Assembly: GCA_003202005.1 (NCBI GenBank)
Contig: QJJF01000001.1
Location: 279,099-343,098 of the forward strand
Origin: Williamsia faeni
GTDB taxonomy: Bacteria > Actinomycetota > Actinomycetes > Mycobacteriales > Mycobacteriaceae
Length of the DNA stretch: 64,000 nucleotides
Direction: 5' to 3'
Under the pieces are notes generated by a model. That model did no database searches. It saw only the letters and a list, made by a program, of their open reading frames with translations, and had not been told where the DNA came from. Both the position numbers and the translations under genes were made by a program. Below are positions 8,780 to 16,788 of this stretch, piece by piece. Within the stretch, counting starts at the first letter, position 1. Every line of letters starts with the position of its first letter.

Positions 8780-9715
8780 ATGAGCGCCTCACCAGATCAG
8801 CCCTTTGATCCAACGCAGTGGAAATCGGTCGAAGGTTTCGACAACCTCACCGACATCACCTATCACCGCCACGCGGGCGAGGGTCGCGCACACGGCATCG
8901 TGCGGATCGCATTCGACCGCCCTGAGGTGCGCAACGCCTTCCGGCCCCACACCGTCGACGAGTTGTATCGCGTTTTCGACCACGCGCGCCGCAGCCCTGA
9001 CGTGGGCGTGGTGCTGCTGACCGGCAACGGACCGAGCGAGAAAGACGGCGGCTGGGCCTTCTGCAGCGGTGGCGATCAACGCATCCGCGGCCGGTCGGGC
9101 TACCAGTACGCGGGCGGCGACACTTCGGACACCGTCGACACCGCACGAGTCAAAACCGAAGGTGGCCGCCTGCACATCCTCGAGGTCCAGCGGCTGATCC
9201 GGACGATGCCCAAAGTAGTGATCGCCGTGGTCAACGGCTGGGCCGCCGGCGGCGGACACTCCTTGCACGTGATCTGCGACCTCACGCTGGCCTCACGCCA
9301 GCACGCCCGGTTCAAGCAGACCGATGCCGACGTGGGGTCATTCGACGCCGGATACGGCAGCGCGTACCTGGCCAAACAGGTCGGACAAAAGAACGCCCGC
9401 GAGATCTTCTTCCTCGGGCGGGCGTACGACGCCGAATCCATGCAGCGAATGGGCGCCGTCAACGAAGTGGTCGACCACGCCGACCTCGAGGCGACCGCCA
9501 TCGAATGGGGCAAGACCATCAACGGCAAGTCCCCCACCGCCCAGCGCATGCTGAAGTTCGCATTCAACCTCACCGACGACGGCCTCATGGGACAACAAGT
9601 CTTCGCCGGCGAAGCCACCCGCCTGGCCTACATGACCGACGAAGCCGTCGAAGGCCGCGATGCATTCCTGGAAAAACGCGCACCCGACTGGGACGACTAC
9701 CCGTTCTACTACTGA
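8780..9715 (+). CDS. menB: 1,4-dihydroxy-2-naphthoyl-CoA synthase
   Basis: 311-residue crotonase-family enzyme of menaquinone synthesis, which closes the second aromatic ring of o-succinylbenzoyl-CoA. The diagnostic stretches are FCSGGDQRIRG, VVNGWAAGGGHSLHVICDLTLAS, the SFDAGYGSAYLAKQVGQKNA block (Asp and Tyr used by MenB) and the C-terminal KRAPDW...PFYY. Start chosen at ATG 8780; the frame is open further upstream but the protein family begins here. menE and menA lie elsewhere in the window, so much of the pathway clusters within 16 kb. A strong hairpin follows. Confidence 0.95.
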   Translation: MSASPDQPFDPTQWKSVEGFDNLTDITYHRHAGEGRAHGIVRIAFDRPEVRNAFRPHTVDELYRVFDHARRSPDVGVVLLTGNGPSEKDGGWAFCSGGDQRIRGRSGYQYAGGDTSDTVDTARVKTEGGRLHILEVQRLIRTMPKVVIAVVNGWAAGGGHSLHVICDLTLASRQHARFKQTDADVGSFDAGYGSAYLAKQVGQKNAREIFFLGRAYDAESMQRMGAVNEVVDHADLEATAIEWGKTINGKSPTAQRMLKFAFNLTDDGLMGQQVFAGEATRLAYMTDEAVEGRDAFLEKRAPDWDDYPFYY

Positions 9716-9740
9716 GTCCACGTGAACAACAGGTCCAAAT

Positions 9741-9774
9741 AGATCAGCCCCCACCAACTGGCGGGGGCTGATCT
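9741..9774. terminator. Bidirectional hairpin between menB and esterase gene
   Basis: AGATCAGCCCCC / GGGGGCTGATCT form a perfect 12-bp stem with a 10-nt loop, between the converging menB stop (9715) and esterase stop (9796). No long U-run follows. Placement suggests a shared transcription terminator. Confidence 0.75.
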
Positions 9775-9795
9775 ATGTGGTCGGCGCCTATCGGG

Positions 9796-10836
9796 TCATG
9801 CTCCGATGGGGGCGGCCAGAGTGGGCCACGATTTGTGCAACTGATCTTCCCAGTAGCCCCACGAGTGTGTGCCCGCAGGCGGGAAGTCGTAGGTCGCCGG
9901 TATTTTCAGCGTGTTCAGTCGGTCGTACAGCAATGCGGTGCAGATACCTGTCGCGGCTTCGATGCCACCGCCCAGGATGACCTGATCGGCCAACTGGGCC
10001 ACGTCACCGTCGGCGCGATCCAGCGTCTCGTACTGGCCGGGCAGGCCCGTGGCGTTCGAGATGTAGAGCGTGAGGCCACGCAACTTCTCGGCGTTGATGA
10101 TCGGGTCGTTGGCCGCCCAGCCCGGGCCGTTCACCGGTCCCCACATGTTTTCCACGTCACCGCGGCCGCGTGCACCGACCGTGATCTGGATGTAGAACTG
10201 GCCGAGCTTGCTGGACGTTGATGCGCAGCCGCTGTAGGAACCAACCGACTTGTAGAGTCCCGGATGCTCGATCGCCAGGTTCAACACAGACGTCGCCGAC
10301 GACGAGATGCCGGCGATCGAGTTGAGCCCCGAGGTGCCGAGTGCCTGGTTGATGATCGGGGGCAGTTCGTTGCCGAGGAAGGTCGACCACTTGTTGCGGC
10401 CCAACTCCGGGTCGTCTTTCTGCCAATCGGTGTAGTAGCTGAACGCACCCGAGTTCGGTGTCACCACATTCACGTTCTTGGTGGCGAAGAAACCATCGAC
10501 GTCGGTCCTGGCCTCCCAGTTTGCCGCGTCCTCGCCACCACCTGCGCCGTTGAGTAGATAAAGCGTGGGCCGCGGGGCCGACCGGTCCTTCGGCAGGAGC
10601 ACCGAAAGCGGGATGTTTTTGTTCATCGACGCCGAGTACACGAGCAGATCGAGTTTCTGAGATCCCGTTTCGGTCACTGCCACCAGCTTGGATCCGCCGG
10701 GAGATTCGATACCGATCTGCGGAAGCGCATCGGCTGTGGCGGGCGACGACACCAGGAGGGTCGTCGCGGCCAGCACGGAGGAAACGGTCGCCGCCAGCGC
10801 AATACGCACAAACCGCAGGGGCTTACCTGTACTCAT
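9796..10836 (-). CDS. Secreted antigen-85-like esterase / mycolyltransferase homologue
   Basis: 346 residues from the ATG at 10836 (a GTG nine bases upstream is possible). An N-terminal signal peptide (basic RFVR, hydrophobic run, cleavage near ATADA) sends it out of the cell. The alpha/beta hydrolase fold follows the antigen 85 / trehalose mycolyltransferase plan: YLLNGAGGGEDAANWE, DGFFATKNVNVVTP, nucleophile elbow GISSSATSV and a C-terminal GTHSWGYWEDQL with the catalytic His. The elbow departs from the canonical GLSMAG of Ag85, so acyl transfer to trehalose is likely but not certain. Its presence supports a mycolate-containing organism. Confidence 0.85.
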   Translation of the reverse strand: MSTGKPLRFVRIALAATVSSVLAATTLLVSSPATADALPQIGIESPGGSKLVAVTETGSQKLDLLVYSASMNKNIPLSVLLPKDRSAPRPTLYLLNGAGGGEDAANWEARTDVDGFFATKNVNVVTPNSGAFSYYTDWQKDDPELGRNKWSTFLGNELPPIINQALGTSGLNSIAGISSSATSVLNLAIEHPGLYKSVGSYSGCASTSSKLGQFYIQITVGARGRGDVENMWGPVNGPGWAANDPIINAEKLRGLTLYISNATGLPGQYETLDRADGDVAQLADQVILGGGIEAATGICTALLYDRLNTLKIPATYDFPPAGTHSWGYWEDQLHKSWPTLAAPIGA

Positions 10837-10931
10837 TCGGGTCACCAGGCGACACTATCGGGTAATCACCCTCGTAGAAAATGATCCGGTCGTCACGACC
10901 CGGTACCGAAATTCAATCGGAGCCGCACGGT

Positions 10932-10975
10932 GTTCTCACGCTCGCTCGGTCTGCAGACTGCACGAGCGTGAGAAC
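10932..10975. terminator. Large perfect inverted repeat downstream of the LLM gene
   Basis: GTTCTCACGCTCG and CGAGCGTGAGAAC are perfect 13-bp arms around an 18-nt centre that itself contains the palindrome GTCTGCAGAC. It lies 17 nt past the LLM oxidoreductase stop and before the esterase gene, so termination is the simplest role. Its size is reminiscent of the other intergenic palindromes in the window, but only one copy is present. Confidence 0.6.
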
Positions 10976-10992
10976 TGCGAGCCAAAATCAGA

Positions 10993-12045
10993 TCAGCTGA
11001 CGAGTTCTTTGAGTTGACGGATCTGGTCGACGCGCGCTTCGTGGGTCGGAGCCGGTGAGCTGATGAGCAGCATGCTGAGGCCGACTTCGTCGAATGCGGC
11101 GAGACGCTCTTTGACGTAGCCCGCCGAACCGATCAGGGACATGCCCGATGCGAGGTCGTCCGGAATCGCCGCTGCCGCTTCGGCTTTCTTTCCATCGAGG
11201 TAGAGGTCCTGGACCGTCTTGGCGGCGTCGGCGTAGCCGTAGCGAACTGCGAGGTCGTTGTAGAAGTTCTTGCCACGTGCACCCATGCCGCCGATGTACA
11301 GCGCGGAGTGATGCTTCACCAGTTCGAGCGCCCTCTTCTGCTCGTCCTTGTCGTCGGTGATCAGCGCGGTGACGGTGGCGGAAATCCCCAGCTGGCCGAG
11401 AGCGGGATCACGCTTGGCGTTGCCCTTTGCGAGCGATTCACCGAAGACCGAAGTCAAATGCTCGGGATGCAGGAAGATGGGCTGCCATTCCTCGAACAGC
11501 TCAGCTGCGAGCTCGACGTTCTTGGGGCCGATTGCGGCGAGCAGCATCGGGATCCGGTCGCGCACCGGGTGGTTGATGATCTTGAGCGGCTTGCCCAGAC
11601 CGGTGCCGCCGTCTTCCTTGGAGAACGGCAGCTTGTAGTACTTGCCGTTGTATTCGGTCCGCTCACGACGCCAGACCATCCGGCAGATCTCGGCGGTTTC
11701 GCGGGCTCGACCAACCGGAGCGTCGTACTTCACCCCGTGGAAGCCCTCGATGACCTGCGGGCCGGATGCGCCGATGCCCATGACAAAGCGGCCATTGGAA
11801 ATGTAATCGAGGCCGGCGGCGGTCATCGCGAGGTTGGTGGGCGTCCGCGAGAACATCGGCAGGATGCCGGTGGCGAGTTCCAATGTCGTGGTCTTCGCCG
11901 CGATGAAACCCAGCTGACTGACAGCGTCGAAGCTGTAGGCCTCAGGGACCGTGATCCGGTCAAGCCCAACCTTTTCGAAGTCGACCAGGTTGTTGATCGT
12001 CTCGGCAAAATCTCCCGAGTAGTTGATACCCATGCCGATCTTCAT
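10993..12045 (-). CDS. LLM-class F420-dependent oxidoreductase
   Basis: 350 residues, luciferase-like TIM-barrel fold. Start chosen at ATG 12043-12045 because GGAGGA lies four bases upstream. Typical blocks are MKIGMGINY at the N-terminus, FEKVGLDRITVPEAY, LELATGILPMFSRTPTNLAMTAAGLD, GRFVMGIGASGPQVIEGFHG and the RARETAEICRMVW helix. This subgroup in mycolate actinobacteria uses deazaflavin F420; the substrate is unknown. The mycobacterial counterpart also lies near pitA. It is monocistronic, divergent from pitA, and followed by a strong inverted repeat. Confidence 0.85.
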   Translation of the reverse strand: MKIGMGINYSGDFAETINNLVDFEKVGLDRITVPEAYSFDAVSQLGFIAAKTTTLELATGILPMFSRTPTNLAMTAAGLDYISNGRFVMGIGASGPQVIEGFHGVKYDAPVGRARETAEICRMVWRRERTEYNGKYYKLPFSKEDGGTGLGKPLKIINHPVRDRIPMLLAAIGPKNVELAAELFEEWQPIFLHPEHLTSVFGESLAKGNAKRDPALGQLGISATVTALITDDKDEQKRALELVKHHSALYIGGMGARGKNFYNDLAVRYGYADAAKTVQDLYLDGKKAEAAAAIPDDLASGMSLIGSAGYVKERLAAFDEVGLSMLLISSPAPTHEARVDQIRQLKELVS

Positions 12046-12145
12046 ATGTCCTCCCAAGGACCGAACAGCCTACGAGACAAGGTGGTCGCAGTGTGCCACA
12101 GCACCCCGATTCGGCATCGACCCGACTACTCCTAAACCTTCTCAA

Positions 12146-12229
12146 AGTGAACAGTGGATGAACACTTTCGCCGCGCGAAGGAAACCGCTGGTCAGCTCGG
12201 ATGTCAAACCGGTGAACGTTTAGGTGATT
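12146..12229 (+). promoter_or_regulatory. PHO-box-like direct repeats upstream of pitA
   Basis: AGTGAAC (12146) and GATGAAC (12157) are repeated at an 11-nt period, and GGTGAAC (12211) and GGTGATT (12223) form a second pair at 12 nt. The reverse complement, GTTCACC, is the unit of actinobacterial PhoP boxes, which repeat every 11 nt. Position before a phosphate transporter fits control by a PhoP/RegX3-type regulator. The units are imperfect, so this is inference. Confidence 0.5.
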
Positions 12230-12257
12230 TCGCCATACCACACGCAGAATATTGACC

Positions 12258-13610
12258 ATGAGTGCAGAAATGTTGATCCTCGTGCTCCTCGTCATCACTG
12301 CACTTGGATTCGACTTCACCAACGGCTTTCATGACACCGGGAATGCGATGGCAACGTCCATCGCGACAGGCGCACTCAAGCCGAAGACCGCGGTCACGAT
12401 CGCGGCCCTCCTGAACCTGGTCGGAGCCTTCCTCTCGGTGGAGGTCGCTGCCACGATCACCAAGGGCGTGCTGAACATTCAGCAGACCAGCGGTGACGAC
12501 TCCGGCAGCCTGGTCGGCGGCCTCGACGTCCAGAAGGCACTCCTTATCATCTTCTCCGGCCTGGTCGGCGGCATCCTGTGGAACGTCTTCACCTGGCTCT
12601 TCGGACTTCCCTCCAGCTCATCGCATGCACTGTTCGGCGGCCTGATCGGCGCCGGTATCGCCGCACTCGGCACGTCCGGGGTCAACTGGGAAGGTCTCAC
12701 CAAGAAGATCATCATCCCGGGTCTGCTGGCCCCGGTCATCGCGTGCATCGTGGCCGCCAGCGGCACGTACCTCATCTACAAACTCACCAAGTCGATCGCC
12801 GAAAGCAAGAAGGCACAGGGCTTCCGGGTCGGCCAGGTCGCGAGCGCCTCCCTCGTCGCACTCGCCCACGGCACCGGCGACGCGCAGAAGACCATGGGTG
12901 TGATCGCCATGGCGATGATCGCCAGTGGACACCTCGAAGCCTCGAGCGTGGAACACGGTCTGCCGTTCTGGATCGTTCTCAGTTGCGCCTCGGCCATCGC
13001 ACTGGGCACCTACCTGGGTGGCTGGCGGATCATCCGCACCCTCGGCAAGGGGCTCGTCGAGATCGAATCCCCGCAGGGTATGGCCGCAGAGGCTTCGTCG
13101 GCGGCCATCATCCTGACGTCGAGTGCAGCCGGAATGGCGCTGTCGACCACGCAGGTCGCGACCGGATCGATCCTCGGCTCCGGCATCGGCAAGAAAGGCG
13201 CCACAGTGCGCTGGGCGGTCGCCGGCCGCATGGCCACGGCCTGGGTCTTCACCCTGCCCTCTGCCGCATTGATGGGTGCGGCGTCGTTCGCGGTCGCCAA
13301 TCTGACAGGTGGCGCCGCCGGCGCGGTGGTCATTTTCGTAATCCTCATCGCCGCCTGCGGTTACATGTACTGGCGCGCACAACTACAGAAGGTCGACAGC
13401 CACAACGTCAACGCCGATTGGGACGAAACCACCGACAGTGTCATCCCGGCGGACGTGGCGGCTGCGTACCACCACGAGCACGATCACCACCACCACGAGG
13501 ACGCCTCGGTCGTTGCGGTCGAGAAGAAGTCCGACATCCCCGTCACCCCGATTCAGACGGCGATCGACACCGACACCGGGCTGGGCCAAAAGAAAGCGTC
13601 TGATCGATGA
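12258..13610 (+). CDS. pitA: Low-affinity inorganic phosphate transporter, PiT family
   Basis: 450-residue integral membrane proton/phosphate symporter. The two inverted PiT signature repeats are visible: GFDFTNGFHDTGNAMATSIATG near the N-terminus and ALAHGTGDAQKTMGVIAMAM near residue 205, both carrying the Asn/Asp pattern that binds phosphate. About ten to twelve membrane segments. The cytoplasmic C-tail contains a His-rich run (YHHEHDHHHHED), which could bind metal. ATG 12258 was preferred over a TTG two codons earlier. It overlaps the next gene by four bases and heads the cluster pitA, small membrane protein, DUF3349, menE. That order is the mycobacterial one. Confidence 0.95.
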   Translation: MSAEMLILVLLVITALGFDFTNGFHDTGNAMATSIATGALKPKTAVTIAALLNLVGAFLSVEVAATITKGVLNIQQTSGDDSGSLVGGLDVQKALLIIFSGLVGGILWNVFTWLFGLPSSSSHALFGGLIGAGIAALGTSGVNWEGLTKKIIIPGLLAPVIACIVAASGTYLIYKLTKSIAESKKAQGFRVGQVASASLVALAHGTGDAQKTMGVIAMAMIASGHLEASSVEHGLPFWIVLSCASAIALGTYLGGWRIIRTLGKGLVEIESPQGMAAEASSAAIILTSSAAGMALSTTQVATGSILGSGIGKKGATVRWAVAGRMATAWVFTLPSAALMGAASFAVANLTGGAAGAVVIFVILIAACGYMYWRAQLQKVDSHNVNADWDETTDSVIPADVAAAYHHEHDHHHHEDASVVAVEKKSDIPVTPIQTAIDTDTGLGQKKASDR

Positions 13611-13888
13611 GCACGTTCGAAGCGATCCTCAGAGTTCTTGTTGTCGGACTCATCCTCGGCGCCGGGTTGCCGGCGATTTTTGCGATCGGGATCCGCCTCC
13701 ACGCAACCGGATCGGGCGACGCGCAGGCCGACGGGACGGTGGCACCACCGAGTCCGCTGATGAAGGGCCTCGCCTACGTGCTTTTCGCGATCATCAGCGC
13801 GGTGATCCTGATCAGTATCCTGTGGATTACGCGCGGAACCATCGAGTACTACTTCGGCGTCGATCTGTTTCCGTTCGTAGAGGGCTGA
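13607..13888 (+). CDS. Small membrane protein coupled to pitA
   Basis: 93 residues, start overlapping the pitA stop (ATGA). Two hydrophobic segments (about 7-27 and 52-74) flank a short Gly/Asp-rich loop; the C-terminal tail is FGVDLFPFVEG. Its position equals that of Rv0544c in M. tuberculosis. Possibly an accessory subunit of the phosphate transporter; there is no direct evidence. Confidence 0.75.
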   Translation: MSTFEAILRVLVVGLILGAGLPAIFAIGIRLHATGSGDAQADGTVAPPSPLMKGLAYVLFAIISAVILISILWITRGTIEYYFGVDLFPFVEG

Positions 13889-13988
13889 TCGGGACAGATC
13901 TACGTGGACAGAATCAACAAAATCGGGTGAACCCGGCGGTCAGGAAGCGGCCACCGACGGAGCGCCTCGAGCGACGAAAGGAGCCGAC

Positions 13989-14339
13989 ATGGATCGACCG
14001 CAGTTCCTCACCAAGGTTGTCAGCTGGCTCCGCGAGGGATATCCCAATGGGGTCCCGTCGAGCGATTACCAGCCTCTGTTCGCGCTCCTTCGCCGCCAAC
14101 TGTCAGAAGAAGAAGTCACCTCTGTCTCTCATGAGCTGATCAAGAGTGGCCAGATGACCGACAACCGGCCCGAACCGATCACTTCGATCGACGCCGGGGT
14201 CCTGATCACCAAGATCACCGACGAGCTTCCCCTCGAAGCCGACGTGGAACGGATCCGTAAGCACCTCGAATCCATGGGCTGGCCATTCGATCCCGCTCCC
14301 CTGACCGACCCCGACGACAATTCCGAAACCGGTGACTGA
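13989..14339 (+). CDS. DUF3349 family protein
   Basis: 116 residues, preceded by AAAGGAG. A small helical protein of the DUF3349 family (Rv0543c type): PQFLTKVVSWLREGYPNGVPSSDYQPLFALLRRQL, then the helix LSEEEVTSVSHEL and the ADVERIRKHLESMGWPF signature at the end. The family is confined to mycolate actinobacteria and its function is not established. It overlaps menE by eight bases, so it is in the same operon. Confidence 0.85.
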   Translation: MDRPQFLTKVVSWLREGYPNGVPSSDYQPLFALLRRQLSEEEVTSVSHELIKSGQMTDNRPEPITSIDAGVLITKITDELPLEADVERIRKHLESMGWPFDPAPLTDPDDNSETGD

Positions 14340-15480
14340 CCGGCGGGTTCTGCAACCCCTGCCGTTGTCGGCGACTGCCGATGTCGGCGCGCTCACCGAT
14401 CTGTTGGCAGGATCTGCGAGCTACCTCCCGGTCCCGGCCGCCGATCCCACCGAGACCGCCCGACTGTGCACTGCGCTGGGCGCCGGGGAGCCCATCGACC
14501 CCGACATCGCACTGGTCGTCGCCACCTCCGGTACCACCGGAACACCCAAGGGCGCAATGCATTCGGTGGATTCGCTGACCGCGTCCATCGATGCCACCCA
14601 TGAATACCTCGGTGGGCCCGGTGGCTGGCTGCTCGCCCTTCCCGCTCATCACATCGCCGGCCTGCAGGTGCTTCTGCGCAGCATCCGAGCCGGATTCGTC
14701 CCGATCACGCTGGACGTATCCACCGGCTTCGACCCCGCCGTATTGGTCAGCGCCATCGATCAGATGACGTCGAGGCGCCGGTACACCTCGCTCGTGCCGA
14801 CCCAACTGGTCAAAGTCCTGGGACACCCGGCCGCGACCGCCGCCCTGAGTGCGGTCGACGCGGTGCTCGTCGGGGGTGCGGCAACCCCGCAGGCTCTGCG
14901 TCGTCGGGCGATCGAGGCCGGGATCCCCATCGTCGGCACCTACGGGATGAGCGAGACCTGCGGCGGGTGCGTCTACGACGGAAATCCCCTGCGCGGGATC
15001 AAGATCCGCATCGAGGGTGAGGCGCCCGGACGGGTCATCCTCGGTGGTCCGATGGTCGCGGCTGGCTACCGCGGGCTGCCCGACCATCCCGCGTTCACCG
15101 ACACCGGATGGTTCCGGACCGACGATCTCGGCACGGTCGACACCCATGGCCTGCTCACCATCATCGGCCGCGCCGACGAGGCCATCACCACCGGCGGTTT
15201 GACGATCGTGCCGCAAGTGGTCGAGGCCGTACTGCTGTCAGACCCGACGATCAGCGACTGCGCCGTACTCGGATTGCCCGATGATCGCCTGGGTGAGAAG
15301 GTGGTCGCCGTCGTGGTCGCCGCACGCGGAGCACAGGTGAGCGTCGAATCAGTGAAAACCTTTGCCGCCCAACACCTTGACCGGACTGCCGTACCGCGCG
15401 ACGTGCACTTCGTCGACGACCTCCCCCGACGGGGTCCCGGCAAGGTCGATCGTGCCGCGTTGCGCGCGACACTCATCTGA
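14332..15480 (+). CDS. menE: o-succinylbenzoate-CoA ligase
   Basis: 382 residues, GTG start within the end of the DUF3349 gene. This acyl-adenylating enzyme activates o-succinylbenzoate to its CoA ester, the step before MenB. Motifs: the AMP-binding P-loop TSGTTGTPKGA (about 64-74), the GTYGMSETCGG motif near 203, the TGWFRTDDLG motif near 260 and the C-terminal Lys in RRGPGKVDR. It is shorter than the E. coli enzyme, as usual for the actinobacterial short form. The pairing with menB in this region supports the assignment. Confidence 0.93.
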   Translation: MTDRRVLQPLPLSATADVGALTDLLAGSASYLPVPAADPTETARLCTALGAGEPIDPDIALVVATSGTTGTPKGAMHSVDSLTASIDATHEYLGGPGGWLLALPAHHIAGLQVLLRSIRAGFVPITLDVSTGFDPAVLVSAIDQMTSRRRYTSLVPTQLVKVLGHPAATAALSAVDAVLVGGAATPQALRRRAIEAGIPIVGTYGMSETCGGCVYDGNPLRGIKIRIEGEAPGRVILGGPMVAAGYRGLPDHPAFTDTGWFRTDDLGTVDTHGLLTIIGRADEAITTGGLTIVPQVVEAVLLSDPTISDCAVLGLPDDRLGEKVVAVVVAARGAQVSVESVKTFAAQHLDRTAVPRDVHFVDDLPRRGPGKVDRAALRATLI

Positions 15481-15518
15481 TCCGCACCCGGGAAATACGC
15501 GTAGGGGTGGGTCGAATA

Positions 15519-15538
15519 TCGGGTAGTCGACTACCCGA
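15519..15538. promoter_or_regulatory. Perfect 20-bp palindrome, likely operator
   Basis: TCGGGTAGTCGACTACCCGA is its own reverse complement. It lies 64 nt before the small gene at 15603 and 38 nt after menE. With no loop it is a protein-binding site rather than a terminator. A degenerate copy at 4141 lies beside the related LuxR-type regulator block, so a dimeric LuxR-family protein is the best guess for the binder. Confidence 0.6.
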
Positions 15539-15602
15539 GACCCCGCTATGCCATCCCCAGCATGCTGTCTACAGGCACTAGTCGCACTGAAAGGTCGTTG
15601 AC

Positions 15603-15926
15603 ATGACTTCCATCAACCTCACCCCCAGAGCAGTCGCGCCGTCGAAGGTGTACTGCAAGGTCGATGACAGCAGTGGACCGATCGCACCCGGAGATCGGCT
15701 CGTGCCGTCCACCACCACGTTCGGCCATGCCATGAGAGCCGTAGGCGCAAGCGAGGATTCGACCGTCATCGGTGAAGCTCTTGCCCCATTCGACGGCGGA
15801 TGCGGCCTGATTCCCATCGCGGTGACCGACGAACAGCTCGCGTTGGTGCGCAAGCATCTGGCCAATCGACACCGCCCGAGCAAGTTGTTTTACAAACTCC
15901 TCAACCACCGCTGCAAGATCAGCTGA
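15603..15926 (+). CDS. Small protein resembling the end of a tail-spike/peptidase-G2-type domain
   Basis: 107 residues, ATG preceded by AAAGG at 11 nt. The middle region reads KVDDSSGPIAPGDRLVPSTTTFGHAM, then DSTVIGEALAPFDGGCGLIPIAV. This resembles the GxIxPGDxLxxS...GxAMR...xGxALxxxxxGxGxIxVLV pattern that closes large secreted or phage tail-spike beta proteins with an autoproteolytic (peptidase G2/IMC-like) domain. Here it stands alone, with no signal peptide, and a basic tail follows (KLLNHRCKIS). It is preceded by a 20-bp palindrome and followed by a LuxR-type regulator. The family link is by pattern memory, not by a search; function is unknown. Confidence 0.55.
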   Translation: MTSINLTPRAVAPSKVYCKVDDSSGPIAPGDRLVPSTTTFGHAMRAVGASEDSTVIGEALAPFDGGCGLIPIAVTDEQLALVRKHLANRHRPSKLFYKLLNHRCKIS

Positions 15927-16069
15927 TGTTTCGGAGGATCCTGTACTGGGTAAACGACTCCACATCAACTCAGAAAGTCGGCTGAGCAGCAGCGCAAGCT
16001 GTACAGCAGCAGTCTTCGCCGACGGCGGGGAACGGAAGTAGGTACCGCATACGAGATTGATGTGCGGGC

Positions 16070-16759
16070 ATGAGAGACCGGGGGGTTTCGTTGAATACCA
16101 GCAGTTTTGAACCTGCGTACAGAGTGGGTGTCGTCGAGCATTTCGAGTCGCTGCTCACAGGCCTGCAGACAGTCATCGAAGAATCAGATGGGATGGTTTT
16201 TGCCGCGGGCGCGGCCACAGTTGACGACTTGCTCGCCGAAACCAGCGATCTCGATGTTGCCTTGCTCAACCTGCGCCTCGACGACAAATCCTGCCCTGCC
16301 CACAATGCCCAGAAACTGCACGCGCACAACATCAGTGTCCTGGCCTTCACCACCGGGGACCATCCCGACCTGGTCCGGTCGGCGATCGCTGCCGGAGTGG
16401 CCGGGGTCTTGCGCAAATCTGCCCGCAACTCAGAGGTGGTGGAAGCCATCCGACTTGCCGCTGAAGGGCGAACCGTGGCAACCATGGATTGGGCGGCCGC
16501 GATAGACGCAGACCTGAACCTCGCGGCCGTCGAACTGAGCCCCCGCCAACGCGAGGTTCTCGTGCTCTACGCCTCCGGCGAGCCCGCGGGGCGAGTCGCG
16601 TCGATCACCGGACTCTCGATCGAAACCGTGAACGCATATCTCACCCGCATCCGGCGCAAGTATGCCGACGCCGGCCGGCCCGCCCCCACCAAGACCGACC
16701 TCTACAAGCGGGCATTGGAGGACGGGTGGCTGCCGATTCCCCCGTTGTACCAGCGCTGA
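16070..16759 (+). CDS. LuxR-type regulator with a phosphoacceptor-less receiver
   Basis: 229 residues and a clear paralogue of the regulator at 869, similar over the whole length. The receiver has lost key residues: the position of D58 is Asn (N67 in ALLNLRL) and the acidic pair is E23-H24 instead of Glu-Asp. The Lys of LRKS remains. It therefore cannot be phosphorylated in the usual way. The HTH (LSPRQREVLVLYASGEPAGRVASI ... TVNAYLTRIRRKYADAGRP) is intact. The start is uncertain: ATG 16070, or TTG 16091 just after a G-run. There is no kinase next to it; the palindrome at 15519 may be its operator. Confidence 0.82.
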   Translation: MRDRGVSLNTSSFEPAYRVGVVEHFESLLTGLQTVIEESDGMVFAAGAATVDDLLAETSDLDVALLNLRLDDKSCPAHNAQKLHAHNISVLAFTTGDHPDLVRSAIAAGVAGVLRKSARNSEVVEAIRLAAEGRTVATMDWAAAIDADLNLAAVELSPRQREVLVLYASGEPAGRVASITGLSIETVNAYLTRIRRKYADAGRPAPTKTDLYKRALEDGWLPIPPLYQR

Positions 16760-16788
16760 CAGCTCGACGCTGCGGCCTGCGGCCTGCT

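Noticed and set aside
9741-9774. menB hairpin as a member of the dispersed palindrome families
   Set aside because: Its arms and length do not match A, B or C and it has a simple terminator layout between convergent genes.
12252-12257. TTG two codons before the pitA ATG as start
   Set aside because: The ATG at 12258 is a better codon and agrees with the usual PiT N-terminus.
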